DNA of 64,000 nt from CAWCDJ01 sp963836015 (GTDB lineage Bacteria > Acidobacteriota > Terriglobia > Bryobacterales > Bryobacteraceae). This document shows positions 26,772 to 36,055 of the stretch, piece after piece. Within the stretch, counting starts at the first letter, position 1, and each line of letters starts with the position of its first letter. Below the pieces are notes generated by a model. The model was given only the letters and a program-made list of their open reading frames with translations, ran no database searches and had not been told where the DNA came from. The DNA lies in the NCBI GenBank assembly GCA_963836015.1, contig CAWIIF010000005.1, positions 1 through 64,000 of the forward strand, written 5' to 3'. The translations under genes were made by a program, and so were the position numbers.

Positions 26772-28251
26772 ATGGCAGCCACAGACAAGTTGTTGGGCAC
26801 TCTTCGCGATGGTCGCTCCTGGCAACCCGCGCGGGAAGAATTACGTCAGTTTCTCGCCGAGTTGTTCGAGGAACGCTATTACCAACAGGATTGGAAGCTC
26901 TTTCAGGCGCGCCCATCGTACATGAGCGAGGATCACGCATCCTACGCTGGTTGGATTCTGGCCGAGAATCCGAGCTCCGGGCCCTATCGGGGACCAGTTT
27001 CGTTTGGTTCCCCGGCGATGGCGGCAGTGTTGCTGTCCTCGTAATTGGCACCGCAGGATTTGGCCCCGATGCACATATTCTTGGCCGGCCCGGTCACCGT
27101 CGCCGGCTACAAGCGCTCGCTCGATTGCATGGTAACCGCTTGTGGGTGAAGCCGGATCCGCTTGACCTAAATTCCACGATCCCGGATTCCGCGCGACGGA
27201 ACTGGCCGGCGATCGAAGCGGTCCTCCAAGTCTACGACCAGTCGGGCCGAGCTGTCATCTATGCAGCCGTGCCTATAACGGATGGCAACGCGGCAGAGAG
27301 GGAGGCCGTTGAAGACCTGATGGACCTTTTCGCGTACGAGCACCGCGTACGCATGAAGGGCACGTTCAAGCAACGCTGGAACAACTGTCGCAGCGCTATG
27401 CTCGGAAAGCTGTTCCCGCAACGTACCGAAGCGGAGGTCGCGGAGCTGCTGGATGACCGGCGGTTTGTGGTCTTGCAGGGGCCACCGGGAACCGGGAAGA
27501 CCCGCATGGCCTTGGCAGCGGCTCGCAGGCACGGTGACCCCACCGTTGTCCAGTTTCATCCGGCTCGCACCTACGAGGACTTCGTGATTGGGCTGGCTCC
27601 GGTGCCTGCGCAGGACGGACTTCGGTTCGATGTCCGGAAGGGGGACTTGCTTCGAGCGAATGCGGCGGCGAAGGGACGAACACACGTGCTGGTCATCGAT
27701 GAGATCAATCGAGGCGACCTGTCTCGCGTCCTGGGCGAGGCGATCTTCCTATTTGAAAGCGGCGACGGGGATCGGACGATCGAACTCCCCCATGAGTACG
27801 AGGGCAGCCGGAAGTTGCGGCTCGAGGGCGGACTACGAGTGCTCGCGACGCTCAACACGGCCGATCGCTCGATTGCACGCTTCGATATCGCGATACGCAG
27901 GCGCTTCGCGTTTCTCGACATGTGGCCTGACCTCGAGGTCGTTAACGCAGAAGGGTCCGCGTAAACACCGAAGTGTTCGAGGACACTCTCGATACTTTTA
28001 CCGAGCACGCCGACGAGGCGGGCCTCAATCTCGTGCCCGGTCATGCCTACTTCCTCGACCCGCGTCCTGATCTCGACCCTTCACAACGGGAACAACGAGT
28101 GCGACGGCGCCTTGAGCATGAACTGTTACCACTCTTGTCGGCTTATGTGGACGAGCGCCTGCTCGGCCCTGCGACCGGCGAGGTTCAAGGGCTAGTCGAT
28201 CGGATCGCCGGACGACTCCGGTCAATGGCAGATCAACATGCCCAACCGTAG
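26772..28251 (+). pseudogene. McrB-like AAA+ GTPase/ATPase, two frameshifts
   Basis: The N-terminus (MAATDKLLGTLRDGRSW) runs to about 27005, where the frame shifts and continues FVWFPGDGGSVAVLVIG. The AAA+ domain has Walker A GPPGTGKTRMAL, Walker B VLVIDEINRGDLSRVLGEA (the DEINRG signature of McrB) and sensor LATLNTADRSIARFDIAIRRRF. A second shift near 27960 leads to FEDTLDTFTEHADEAGLNLVPGHAYFLD and RLEHELLPLLSAYVDERLLG. McrB-type motors power cleavage of modified foreign DNA. The N-terminal region would be the DNA-recognition domain, type unknown. Broken in this assembly. Confidence 0.8.
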
Positions 28252-28905
28252 GCGAACCGGACCGGGGCGCCGCCCGAGTAGAGGCCGCACTCTAATCTGG
28301 GAGCGAAGCCGTGCCGCGCCGTCGCTGAAGAAGCTGCCGGATCAAGGCGGGGAAGCGGAGCTATCTTACGACGAGGTCGGAGGGCCGGACCGGCCCGATT
28401 GGATTGACAGTTTCTTGACAGCGAATCGAGATGCATTGGCACGACTCGCGATCGCTACGAGTGTCCGCGTAAAGGAGGGCCGCGCCTTGGTGGTCCTCAC
28501 CTCAAGTGACAGGCTCGGCGCGATTCCCCAATTACGCGCAAGATTACCGGCGGCCTCCTGGTTGAACCGCGGTTTGGGTGGTCGTCGATCGGCCAAGTCC
28601 TCGGGGAGGTCGGGTTCCGTGTCGAGCCAGAGATCGGAGGACTTGCCCTGGTCCCTGGTTCCGCTCGCGAAGTTCCGCCTTGGGTCCTGGCCGGTCCTCT
28701 CGTCTCGCGGGTTGCTGCTCTGATCGCGCAAATGACGCGGACCTTTGTACCGACTACCATGGAGCGTGAGATGCCGCGGGGGACCGTGGACTGGAACTGC
28801 TACGCTGGCCGGGCCCTTCCAACCGGGCGGTGGACGTCGTTCCAGTGCTCGTATTCCGAATTGAGCGGCGATCCCGAATTAGTCGCGGCACTGCGATGGA
28901 CGTGT
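28238..28905 (+). pseudogene. McrC-like partner of the restriction system, frameshifted and truncated
   Basis: It starts at ATG 28238, overlapping the end of the McrB-like gene by 14 bases, as in coupled two-gene systems. The frame shifts near 28530. It continues TRKITGGLLVEPRFGWSSIG, VPGSAREVPPWVLAGPLVSR and PRGTVDWNCYAGRALPTGRW to PELVAALRWT at about 28905. There it runs into unrelated sequence, so the C-terminal part where a PD-(D/E)xK nuclease would lie is missing. Assignment as McrC-like rests on the gene order and on a remembered family pattern. Confidence 0.6.
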
Positions 28906-28975
28906 CCTTTCGGTAAGGCTGCGTTAGATCCTTACGCCTTTAATCGTAAACAGAAATACTTCAACAAATCTCAAG

Positions 28976-29875
28976 TCAAGCCGCCTCAAGCAGTTGGATG
29001 ACGTTGCGGATGGACTCATCGGCTTTGTGAAAGGCGGCTTCCAGTTTGCTGTTGGGCCGGGCGTCATTGTTGGGTTGGTGGTGAAAGAGGCTGTTTGCAA
29101 GGGGGCCGCATAAGCGCTGGTGGAAAAGCACGAAGGTGAGGGCAACCTTTGTCCCCTTTCCGGTCAGCCGGTAGGCGTAGCGTTTGCCGTCCCGCTCGAT
29201 CAGGCCATGCGCCTTCATTTTGCGCAGGTCATAGCGAAGTTGGTTCAAGCCGTAGCGCTCAGCGGAGAGGTGGAAGGCGGTCAGGAGGGCGTCGTGGATC
29301 TGCTTGGCCGTCCACCCGCCAGCCGTAGTGCCGCCATGCAGCAAAACCTCCATGAGCCGGATCATGCGCGTGTCGTGGATCTTGATGCCGGGAAACTTCG
29401 CGGTTCCCACCGCGATGGGTAACGCGAGCCGCTGCAAAAGCGGGAACTCGACGTGAACGTTCAAGCACTGCGCCTGGAAGGTGGCGAAGCGGTCGGTGAT
29501 CGCCAGGAATTTCTCGCGCGCGGCGGCCAGATGGTCCAAGCCCTTCTTCAGCCTGAAATCGCACAGATTGTTGGAGCAGATCTCATTGCGCAAGAAGATG
29601 GAGAACTTCTCGTACTGCTTCACGAAGGCGTGTTTGAAATAGGCGCGGAAGATGTGATGCCCGTGCTCGATCTGCTCCAGCGTGGTGTTGAGTTTGCCCT
29701 TCAGCTTCTTGGTGACGCGGACGCCGAAGATCTCGCTGATCTTGTGCGCGGTCAGCCGCCACAACCCCATCTCGCAGGAGCGTTCGAAGATGCGGTGAAT
29801 GGGGAAGTGGCGCTTGAAGATGAAGTTGCGGCAGTACTCGATCTGGTTGACGGCGTAGAACCGGTGCAGATTCAT
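28976..29875 (-). CDS. unfamiliar winged-helix protein, likely mobile, fused in frame to a permease fragment
   Basis: About 299 residues if started at the Met of MNLHRFYAVNQIEYC. The N-terminal two-thirds have CRNFIFKRHFPIHRIFERSC, MGLWRLTAHKISEIFG, EHGHHIFRAYFKHAFVKQYE and FSIFLRNEICSNNLCDF. I recognise no named family there. The C-terminal third is a winged helix (YGLNQLRYDLRKMKAHGLIE, then RYAYRLTGKGTKVAL) ending FHHQPNNDARPNSKLEAAFH and a final helix. The gene sits between two truncated unrelated genes, which suggests a mobile unit. Upstream the frame is open into a MacB-like permease, so a chimeric 564-residue protein from 30670 is possible. Confidence 0.55.
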   Translation of the reverse strand: MNLHRFYAVNQIEYCRNFIFKRHFPIHRIFERSCEMGLWRLTAHKISEIFGVRVTKKLKGKLNTTLEQIEHGHHIFRAYFKHAFVKQYEKFSIFLRNEICSNNLCDFRLKKGLDHLAAAREKFLAITDRFATFQAQCLNVHVEFPLLQRLALPIAVGTAKFPGIKIHDTRMIRLMEVLLHGGTTAGGWTAKQIHDALLTAFHLSAERYGLNQLRYDLRKMKAHGLIERDGKRYAYRLTGKGTKVALTFVLFHQRLCGPLANSLFHHQPNNDARPNSKLEAAFHKADESIRNVIQLLEAA

Positions 29876-30670
29876 CGCGCCCCGCTCCCGCTTGGAGAAG
29901 GACCTCGGGCCGACGCCGATGATCTGGAATATTTTGCTGCCGATGCGGACGGTGCGGCCGAGGACGTGGGGGTCATTGGCGAAACGGCGGGACCGGTAGT
30001 TGTAGGAGATGACGGCATAGGGATAAGCGCCTCGAGTAATGTCGTCATCCGCGGTGAAAAGCCGGCCGAGTGTGGGTTGGAGACCGAAGATGGGGAACAT
30101 CGTGCCGGAGACGTACTGCACGTAGCCCTTTTCCATTTCATTATCGGTGGCATAGGTGAGGTCGGTGCGGTAGGTAAAGGAGGTGGCGATGAGTTCAGCC
30201 TGGCCCTTGGCGGCGTCGCGCATGCGGATGAAGTTGGGATAGGCGAAGTCGTCGAAGGTGCGGAGCACACCCATGTCATCGGGCCCCTGGCGGGCGAGGG
30301 CGTAGAGACTACCGGCGTGCGCGACGGGGAGGGGGCGAAGGAAGAGCGCGTCGATGAGGCGGAAGGCGGAGGTGCAGGCGCCGATGGCGAGGGCGAGCGA
30401 GAGGACGGCGGCGGAGGTGGTGATTTTGCGCTTGAGCAACTGGCGCCAACCGAAGACCAGGTCGGCGCGGAGGCAATCGAGCCAGGGGATGATGCGGGCG
30501 TCGCGGCTTTGTTCACGGAGGCGGAGCTGGGAGCCGAAGGTTCGGCGCACTTCGGTGGGGTCATTGCCAGCGGCGATGGCTTCTTCGATGTGGGCGGCGA
30601 ATTCCTCATCGATTTCGTGATTGAGACGGTCCCCGCGGAAGGCATAAGTGATGCGCGACCAGAACGACAT
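29876..30670 (-). pseudogene. MacB-like ABC permease, truncated to its N-terminal third
   Basis: Starts MSFWSRITYAFRGDRLNHEIDE, the cytoplasmic N-terminal region of acidobacterial PadR-linked permeases. The first membrane helix follows (TTSAAVLSLALAIGACTSAF), then part of the periplasmic MacB domain (FPIFGLQPTLGRLFTADDD, RSRRFANDPHVLGRTVRIG, IIGVGPRSFS). At about 29890 it passes without a stop into the winged-helix gene. The remaining FtsX-type membrane domain is lost. It begins just after the PadR stop, so the two were one operon. Confidence 0.75.
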
Positions 30671-30672
30671 GT

Positions 30673-31002
30673 CTAAGCCTCCTGCAGAACGCGGTTGATG
30701 GCGGAGCTGACGGTGCGCCAGCGGGTGACTTCAGCGTCAAGCTGTTTTTTCCCGGCTGCGGTGAGCTGGTAAAGGCGAGTGCGGCGGCCCGCGTCTTTGG
30801 CGGCCCATTCGGCACGGATCCAGCCCGTCTCCTCCATGCGGTGAAGGGCGGGGTAAAGCGAGCCGACCTCGGCGTTGAGGACGTCGTCGGAGATGTGCTT
30901 GATAGCCGTCATGATGGCATAGCCGTGGAGCTTTGGCTGGCGGGAGAGTACTTTGAGGATGAGAAGGTCGAGGGAGCCCTGCATGGTGTCGGTTCTTTTC
31001 AT
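30673..31002 (-). CDS. PadR-family transcriptional regulator
   Basis: About 109 residues from the Met of MKRTDTMQGSLDLL; a Met five codons upstream would lie in the promoter. PadR landmarks are QGSLDLLILKVLSRQPKLHGYAIM (helices 1-2), GSLYPALHRMEETGWIRAEW (recognition helix and wing) and RRTRLYQLTAAGKKQLDAEV, with a short C-terminal helix. In acidobacteria such genes precede MacB-like permeases, as here. It probably represses its own operon through the palindrome at 31003-31034. Confidence 0.88.
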   Translation of the reverse strand: MKRTDTMQGSLDLLILKVLSRQPKLHGYAIMTAIKHISDDVLNAEVGSLYPALHRMEETGWIRAEWAAKDAGRRTRLYQLTAAGKKQLDAEVTRWRTVSSAINRVLQEA

Positions 31003-31043
31003 ACTAAGACATCTCACTACACAGATGGCTTAGTAGTTGTCAA
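31003..31043 (-). promoter_or_regulatory. PadR promoter and operator
   Basis: Minus strand: -35 TTGACA (31043-31038), 16-bp spacer, -10 TGTAGT (31021-31016). Over the -10 lies a 12-bp inverted repeat, ACTAAGCCATCT and AGATGTCTTAGT with an 8-bp spacer (31034-31003), one mismatch. It ends next to the Met codon at 31002, leaving a leader of only a few bases. The position predicts autorepression. Confidence 0.65.
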
Positions 31044-31404
31044 GTCAGGGCTGCTGGACGTCGGCTTCGCGGACACATCGCTTTCCTTTCGTGCTTGAGG
31101 TCTTTCAGTGTTCCCGCTCCTGGTCGGCCCACTCTCTCCTGACGTCCGTACGTCGCGGGTCATGGCCCATCTCGATCGCTAGAAGCTGACCGCGGCCAGC
31201 GGGTTCTTTCACAGGTCGGACCGCCTTACGCGTATTCCGAAACCACGCCTCCGACAAGTGATTCTGCGGGCTGATCCAATCTTCGGCGGGATCTTCGGCA
31301 CCGGCGCGATCACCGAGTATAGCGACCCCACCACCCGCCTCGGGTTCGACGCCGCGTCGGCGTTCGCATCGTCCCGCCAGTTGGTACACCACGCCGAACG
31401 CCTG
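31044..31404. other. intergenic region without a recognised gene
   Basis: About 360 bases. A minus-strand open frame at 31105-31392 ends with a charged stretch (MGHDPRRTDVRREW) and the plus strand reads GGIFGTGAITEYSDPTTRLG over 31287-31346. Neither has a convincing start, Shine-Dalgarno or family, and I do not annotate them. Confidence 0.35.
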
Positions 31405-32400
31405 TCATACCACTGTATGGAGCGATGAGGCCAGCTTCGCACGTAGGAAAGCCATGCAGCCCGGCACCTGTGCTGCGCTCAATCCGTGGAGCAGGAGCGG
31501 TCCTTTGAAGTCATACTTGCGCAACAAGGCCAGGTACCGGTCGTAGTCGAGCACGCCTTGTCCTGCGGGTTTGTGACCCGCCTCTCCGTCGTGGTCGAGA
31601 TCCTTGGCGTGAGCCAGCACGATGTCCTTGCCCACGAGTGCGAAAGCCTCATCAAGTATCTCTTTCATGCGGGGCAGTTCACCCGCGTGGAAGAGATTCG
31701 CAGCGTCTATCGTGACTTTCAGGTGGGGGGAGCCTATCTCATCCAGAAGGCGGCGGGCTTTCCGGGCGGAATCGACCACATTGCTCATTTCGGGCTCGAA
31801 CGCCAGGACAACGTTCGCCTGCCGGGCGATGTCGGTCGCCTCGCGCACACAAGCGGCCATATCCCGCCACGACTCCGGCGAGCCGTTGTCCGGATGATGC
31901 CGCCACATGTTGTTCGGGTCGCGCGTTCCTGTGCACGCATGAATTAGGGATGTGCCCATCTGCGGGCATGCCTCGGTCAGGACCCGCAGCCGCCGCAACC
32001 CCGCCCGGCGGTATTCCACATCCGGGTGACTCATGTTAAAGGTGCCGGTCACGCTGGCAATTGCGATTCCGCGAGCCGACGCTTCGCGGCGGATCTTCCC
32101 GGGCAGTTCCGCAGGAATCTGATCGGGCATTTCCGGCAGACCGGCGCATACCATGCTCATCTGCACACAGGAGAGCCCACAGGCCTTGGCCGCATCCAGG
32201 CGTTCTTCGAGCGTCCCCGTGGTGAACGTGGTGGCGAGCAGGATGCCGATCTGTGGGGACTCACGCTCCACGGCCTTTCCCCGATCTTGCCCGTAAGTGG
32301 TCCCGGCCGCGACGGCACCGGCCAGATAGAAGAAATCACGCCGGCTACGGCCGCCGTTGTGAGCAGGCATGGATTGGAACCTGATTGTCGGAATTTCCAT
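31405..32400 (-). CDS. exported sugar-phosphate isomerase/epimerase-like protein
   Basis: About 331 residues from ATG 32400, which follows GGAG by six bases. A twin-arginine signal (GRSRRDFFYLAGAVAAG) suggests Tat export. The rest is a xylose-isomerase-like TIM barrel: IGILLATTFTTGTLEERLDA, ALVGKDIVLAHAKDLD, VVLAFEPEMSNV and VTIDAANLFHAG, with likely metal ligands Glu, Asp and His in those strands. Probably acts on a sugar or sugar-like substrate in the periplasm; the substrate is unknown. It is divergent from the TonB receptor at 32749, which may import such compounds. Confidence 0.78.
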   Translation of the reverse strand: MEIPTIRFQSMPAHNGGRSRRDFFYLAGAVAAGTTYGQDRGKAVERESPQIGILLATTFTTGTLEERLDAAKACGLSCVQMSMVCAGLPEMPDQIPAELPGKIRREASARGIAIASVTGTFNMSHPDVEYRRAGLRRLRVLTEACPQMGTSLIHACTGTRDPNNMWRHHPDNGSPESWRDMAACVREATDIARQANVVLAFEPEMSNVVDSARKARRLLDEIGSPHLKVTIDAANLFHAGELPRMKEILDEAFALVGKDIVLAHAKDLDHDGEAGHKPAGQGVLDYDRYLALLRKYDFKGPLLLHGLSAAQVPGCMAFLRAKLASSLHTVV

Positions 32401-32748
32401 TTCGGACTCCGGGTCGTGCTCAGTATACACCCAGCCGCCCGCCTCAGATTCCCGCGAATCGCACTGTTCCTCCGCGAGCGGTGGTCGCCCTGGCAGCGGT
32501 GCCGCACTTGCCATGGCTGGGTTCCGAGCCGTGCGTGTCAAAGGCACTCCCGGCGCTCGCTCGCGCGGGCGAATTGATAAACAGAGCCAGTCCGATGTCA
32601 CAGCCGCGGCCACCACCCGGCAGGTCATCAAGATGGTCAAATATGAAACCGCCGAGCAGCGCCTTCAGTCGCTCCCCAAACACGCGGTCGCCTCTTCGCA
32701 TTTTTGCACGTGCCGCGGTGTATCCTGGACAGGAAGCGCCAGGCGTTC

Positions 32749-35223
32749 ATGGGTTCTCAGGTCTCATCCTTCGCCTTCGGGTTCCTGCTGTTCTGCGCCG
32801 TAGCCTCAGCCCAGGCATCTATTTCCGGCCGCGTGGTCGATGAAACCGGCGCCGGAATCGCCAGCGCCCGCGTCGAACTTCGCGCGGGCAGCGGGATCTC
32901 CGCGGTATCCTCGTCCGACCGCGCCGGCAACTTCAAGATCGCGCTTCCGGAGGCCGGTGAATACTCCATTCGCGCCGAGCGTCTCGGGTTCTACCTCTAT
33001 CAGGGACAGCCCCAGCGTTTCGAGCCGGGAGAGAGCGATCTCGTCATCACCCTGAATCATCTGCAGGAATTCTCCGACCGCATCGACGTGACCTCTTCTC
33101 CGCCCGCCATCGATCCGCAGCAGCCGCAGGAGCGCCGGGAGCTCGACAATACCGAAATCCAATCGGTTCCTTACCCCGCTCCGCAGGACTACCGCAACGC
33201 CCTGCCGCTCATGGACGGTATTGTGCAGGACAATTCGGGCCGCGCCCACTTCAACGGAGGCCGCGCCAGCCAGACCAACTACACGCTGGACGGCTTCAAT
33301 CTTTCGGACCCCGTGACCGGCCTCCTCGAAGCGAGGGTCAACATCGATACCATCCAGTCGATGGACGTGGCCACCAGCCGGTTTTCCGCCGAGAACGGCC
33401 GCGGTTCGGCCGGCGTCCTCGACCTGAAGACCAAGATGGGCGATGACCGCTGGCGTTTCGCAGGCACCAATTTCATTCCCGGAATCTCCGCCGAGAGCGG
33501 GTGGCACATCAACAAGTGGACACCGCGCCTCGAACTCTCCGGCCCCATCGATAAGGGCCGCGCGTGGTTCCATAACGGCTTCGACGCCTTCTACAGTGAC
33601 GATGTCGTGCCCGGCCTGCCCAACGGCCAGAACCGCACGAGATCGATCTCCGGCAGCGACCTCACGCGCTTCCAGGTCAATCTCTCGCCCGGCAACATCC
33701 TCACGGGCAGCTTCCTGTACAACCTGGACGACGCGAACCGCAACGGGCTCAGCTTCCTCAACCCCGTCGAATCCACTATCAACCACCGCCAGACGCTTTA
33801 CATGAGCACCATCCGCGAGCAGTCCTACTTTACGGGCGGTGCGTTGCTCGACGTCGGGTTCGCCGATTCACGCGGCTTCGCGAACACCCAGCCGCAGGGC
33901 ACCCAGTTGTTTCAGATCACTCCGGACGGCAATCGCGGCAATTATTTCTCCGGCATGGACCGGCACTTCTATCGCCAGCAGTGGATCGCCAACCTGTTCC
34001 TGCCGGTTCTTCACGCCGCCGGGAGCCACCAGCTCAAGTTCGGCATCGATTTCGAGCGCGAGGCTTTCCACCAGACGGTGGAGCGGCACGACTACGAAGT
34101 GCTGCGCGAAGACGGGACCGTGGCGCGCTACGTGACATTCGCGGGCAGCCCCTTTCAGGCCCGCAAGAATTTCGAGGCCGCGCAGTACATTCAGGACGCC
34201 TGGAGCGTTCGCGAAGGCCTGGTTTTCGAAGCCGGCTTGCGCACGGAATGGAACGAGATCGTGCGGGACCTCGAGATCGATCCCCGCTTTGCTGCCGCGT
34301 GGGCGCCCGGGTGGCTGCGCTCCACCAAGTTCTCAGCCGGGTGGGGCGTCTACCACGATGCCATCAGCCTGGACACGGTGACGCGCCAGCAGGATCAGGT
34401 CAGCCTCTCCACCTTCTATCTGCCCGACGGAGTGGTCCACGGCCCCGTTCAAACGTCGTTCGTCGCGGACGACACGCTGCTGAAGACGCCCCGCTTCCGC
34501 ATTGCCAGCCTCGGCATCGAACGCAAGCTGCCGCGTGAATTCTACCTCAAGGCCGGCTACAGCCACCGCACGGGCGACCGCGGATTCACTTTTCTGCCTC
34601 CCGTCGCGCTGACCGGCCCGGCATTCTACGATGGCGCCATCTTCCACCTCTCCAATTCCCGCCGCGACCGCTACGACGCGGTCGACATTTCGCTCCGCCA
34701 CACCTTTGCCGGGAAGTTCGAGTGGTTCGCCGGGTATACCCGCTCCAGCGCCCGCTCCAGCGCCGCGGTGGATTACAGTCTGGAGAACCCGGTGTTCGCG
34801 CCTCAAAGCCCGGGGCCCTATCCCTGGGATACCCCGAATCGCTTTCACACGTGGGGATGGGCTCCCCTGCCGAACCGTTTTCTCCCCGCGGCACTCCGCT
34901 TTCTCACCCGCAATACAACCGCCCAGTATCTGGTGGAGTACCGCACCGGATTTCCGTTCAGCATCGTGGATGAAGAGGGCTTTCTGGTCGGCCTTCCGAA
35001 CTCCATTAGATTTCCCGGCTATTTCAATATCAACTTGCATCTCGAACGCCAGTTTCGCGCCCTCCACTATTTATGGGCCTGGCGTTTCGGCTTCAATAAC
35101 CTCACCAACGGCTTGAATCCGAATGTAGTCGAAAACGTGCAGGGCACGCCGCAGTTCATGACGTATGGGAGGGGACAAGCCCGCGCCTTCAGCGTCCGCC
35201 TTCGCCTGCTCGGCCGCAAGTAG
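32749..35223 (+). CDS. TonB-dependent receptor with carboxypeptidase-regulatory domain
   Basis: About 824 residues from ATG 32749 (signal MGSQVSSFAFGFLLFCAVASAQ). The regulatory Ig-like domain follows (SISGRVVDETGAGIASARVEL, DRAGNFKIALPEAGEYSIRA). The plug has PYPAPQDYRNALPLMDGIVQ and FNGGRASQTNYTLDGFN. The barrel is shorter than in the other receptors here, and the protein ends SVRLRLLGRK, without the usual C-terminal aromatic residue, which might affect outer-membrane insertion. It is divergent from the periplasmic isomerase-like gene. Confidence 0.85.
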   Translation: MGSQVSSFAFGFLLFCAVASAQASISGRVVDETGAGIASARVELRAGSGISAVSSSDRAGNFKIALPEAGEYSIRAERLGFYLYQGQPQRFEPGESDLVITLNHLQEFSDRIDVTSSPPAIDPQQPQERRELDNTEIQSVPYPAPQDYRNALPLMDGIVQDNSGRAHFNGGRASQTNYTLDGFNLSDPVTGLLEARVNIDTIQSMDVATSRFSAENGRGSAGVLDLKTKMGDDRWRFAGTNFIPGISAESGWHINKWTPRLELSGPIDKGRAWFHNGFDAFYSDDVVPGLPNGQNRTRSISGSDLTRFQVNLSPGNILTGSFLYNLDDANRNGLSFLNPVESTINHRQTLYMSTIREQSYFTGGALLDVGFADSRGFANTQPQGTQLFQITPDGNRGNYFSGMDRHFYRQQWIANLFLPVLHAAGSHQLKFGIDFEREAFHQTVERHDYEVLREDGTVARYVTFAGSPFQARKNFEAAQYIQDAWSVREGLVFEAGLRTEWNEIVRDLEIDPRFAAAWAPGWLRSTKFSAGWGVYHDAISLDTVTRQQDQVSLSTFYLPDGVVHGPVQTSFVADDTLLKTPRFRIASLGIERKLPREFYLKAGYSHRTGDRGFTFLPPVALTGPAFYDGAIFHLSNSRRDRYDAVDISLRHTFAGKFEWFAGYTRSSARSSAAVDYSLENPVFAPQSPGPYPWDTPNRFHTWGWAPLPNRFLPAALRFLTRNTTAQYLVEYRTGFPFSIVDEEGFLVGLPNSIRFPGYFNINLHLERQFRALHYLWAWRFGFNNLTNGLNPNVVENVQGTPQFMTYGRGQARAFSVRLRLLGRK

Positions 35224-35302
35224 TGAGAAATATCACGCCCGGGCTGCTCTTTGCGCTGCGTTAGGCAGTGTCCTTGCATGTAGTGCTCTCAGGAGGTAAT
35301 CG

Positions 35303-35998
35303 ATGCGAGCACTTCTTACAGCGACATTGGTCGTTCTGGCAACGAGTGTCATGATGGCGGATACGCCGCAGGAGCGGCTGAAGGAATCTTCGGATGTCTT
35401 TTCCGAGGTCATGCAGATACCGGAGAAGGGAATTCCGCAGGACCTGCTGGCGAAAGCCCAGTGCGTCATCATCATTCCGAACATGAAGAAAGCCGCCTTC
35501 GTAGTGGGAGGCGAATTCGGCCGCGGATTCGCGGAATGCCGCAAAGCGAGCGGAATCGGTTGGACGGCTCCGGCGCCGGTCCGCATGGAGGGCGGCAGCG
35601 TGGGGTTCCAGTTGGGAGCTTCCTCCACCGACCTGATCATGCTCGTGATGAATAAAGAGGGCATGAACAAACTGCTGCAGGATAAGTTCACGCTCGGCGC
35701 CGATGCCAGCGTCGCGGCGGGGCCTGTAGGCCGTACCGCCAACGCCAAAACGGATGTCCGGCTGGATGCCGAAATCCTGTCGTACTCCCGATCCAAGGGG
35801 TTATTCGCAGGTGTCGCGCTGAACGGGGCTACTCTGCGCCCCGATCGCGATGAGTATGTGAAGCTCTACGGAAAGGACGTCACGAACCGCGAGATCCTCG
35901 ATGGTAAAGTGGCGGCGCCGGCCGCCGCGCACCCGCTGATCGCCGAATTGGATCGCTACTCCGCTACCGCCGGAAATAGCGCGGACCGCAGCAAGTAG
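35303..35998 (+). CDS. SYLF-domain lipid-binding protein (Ysc84-like)
   Basis: 231 residues. An exact AGGAGG lies seven bases before the ATG. Signal peptide (LTATLVVLATSVMMA), then the SYLF domain: QERLKESSDVFSEVMQIPEK, LAKAQCVIIIPNMKKAAFVV, GSVGFQLGASSTDLIMLVMN, DASVAAGPVGRTANAKTD and EILSYSRSKGLFAGVALNGA. SYLF proteins bind lipids and form amyloid-like or membrane-associated assemblies. It is exported, so it probably acts in the periplasm. A short Ala-rich tail follows. Confidence 0.88.
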   Translation: MRALLTATLVVLATSVMMADTPQERLKESSDVFSEVMQIPEKGIPQDLLAKAQCVIIIPNMKKAAFVVGGEFGRGFAECRKASGIGWTAPAPVRMEGGSVGFQLGASSTDLIMLVMNKEGMNKLLQDKFTLGADASVAAGPVGRTANAKTDVRLDAEILSYSRSKGLFAGVALNGATLRPDRDEYVKLYGKDVTNREILDGKVAAPAAAHPLIAELDRYSATAGNSADRSK

Positions 35999-36055
35999 CA
36001 TGTCGCGGCGAAGCCATCACCCTTCCGGCGGTTGCGCTACCATGTAGGGCAGCGT

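Noticed and set aside
31105..31392. Minus-strand open frame of 95 codons
   Set aside because: No Shine-Dalgarno, no recognised family, compositionally like a shadow; kept only as a note in the intergenic entry.
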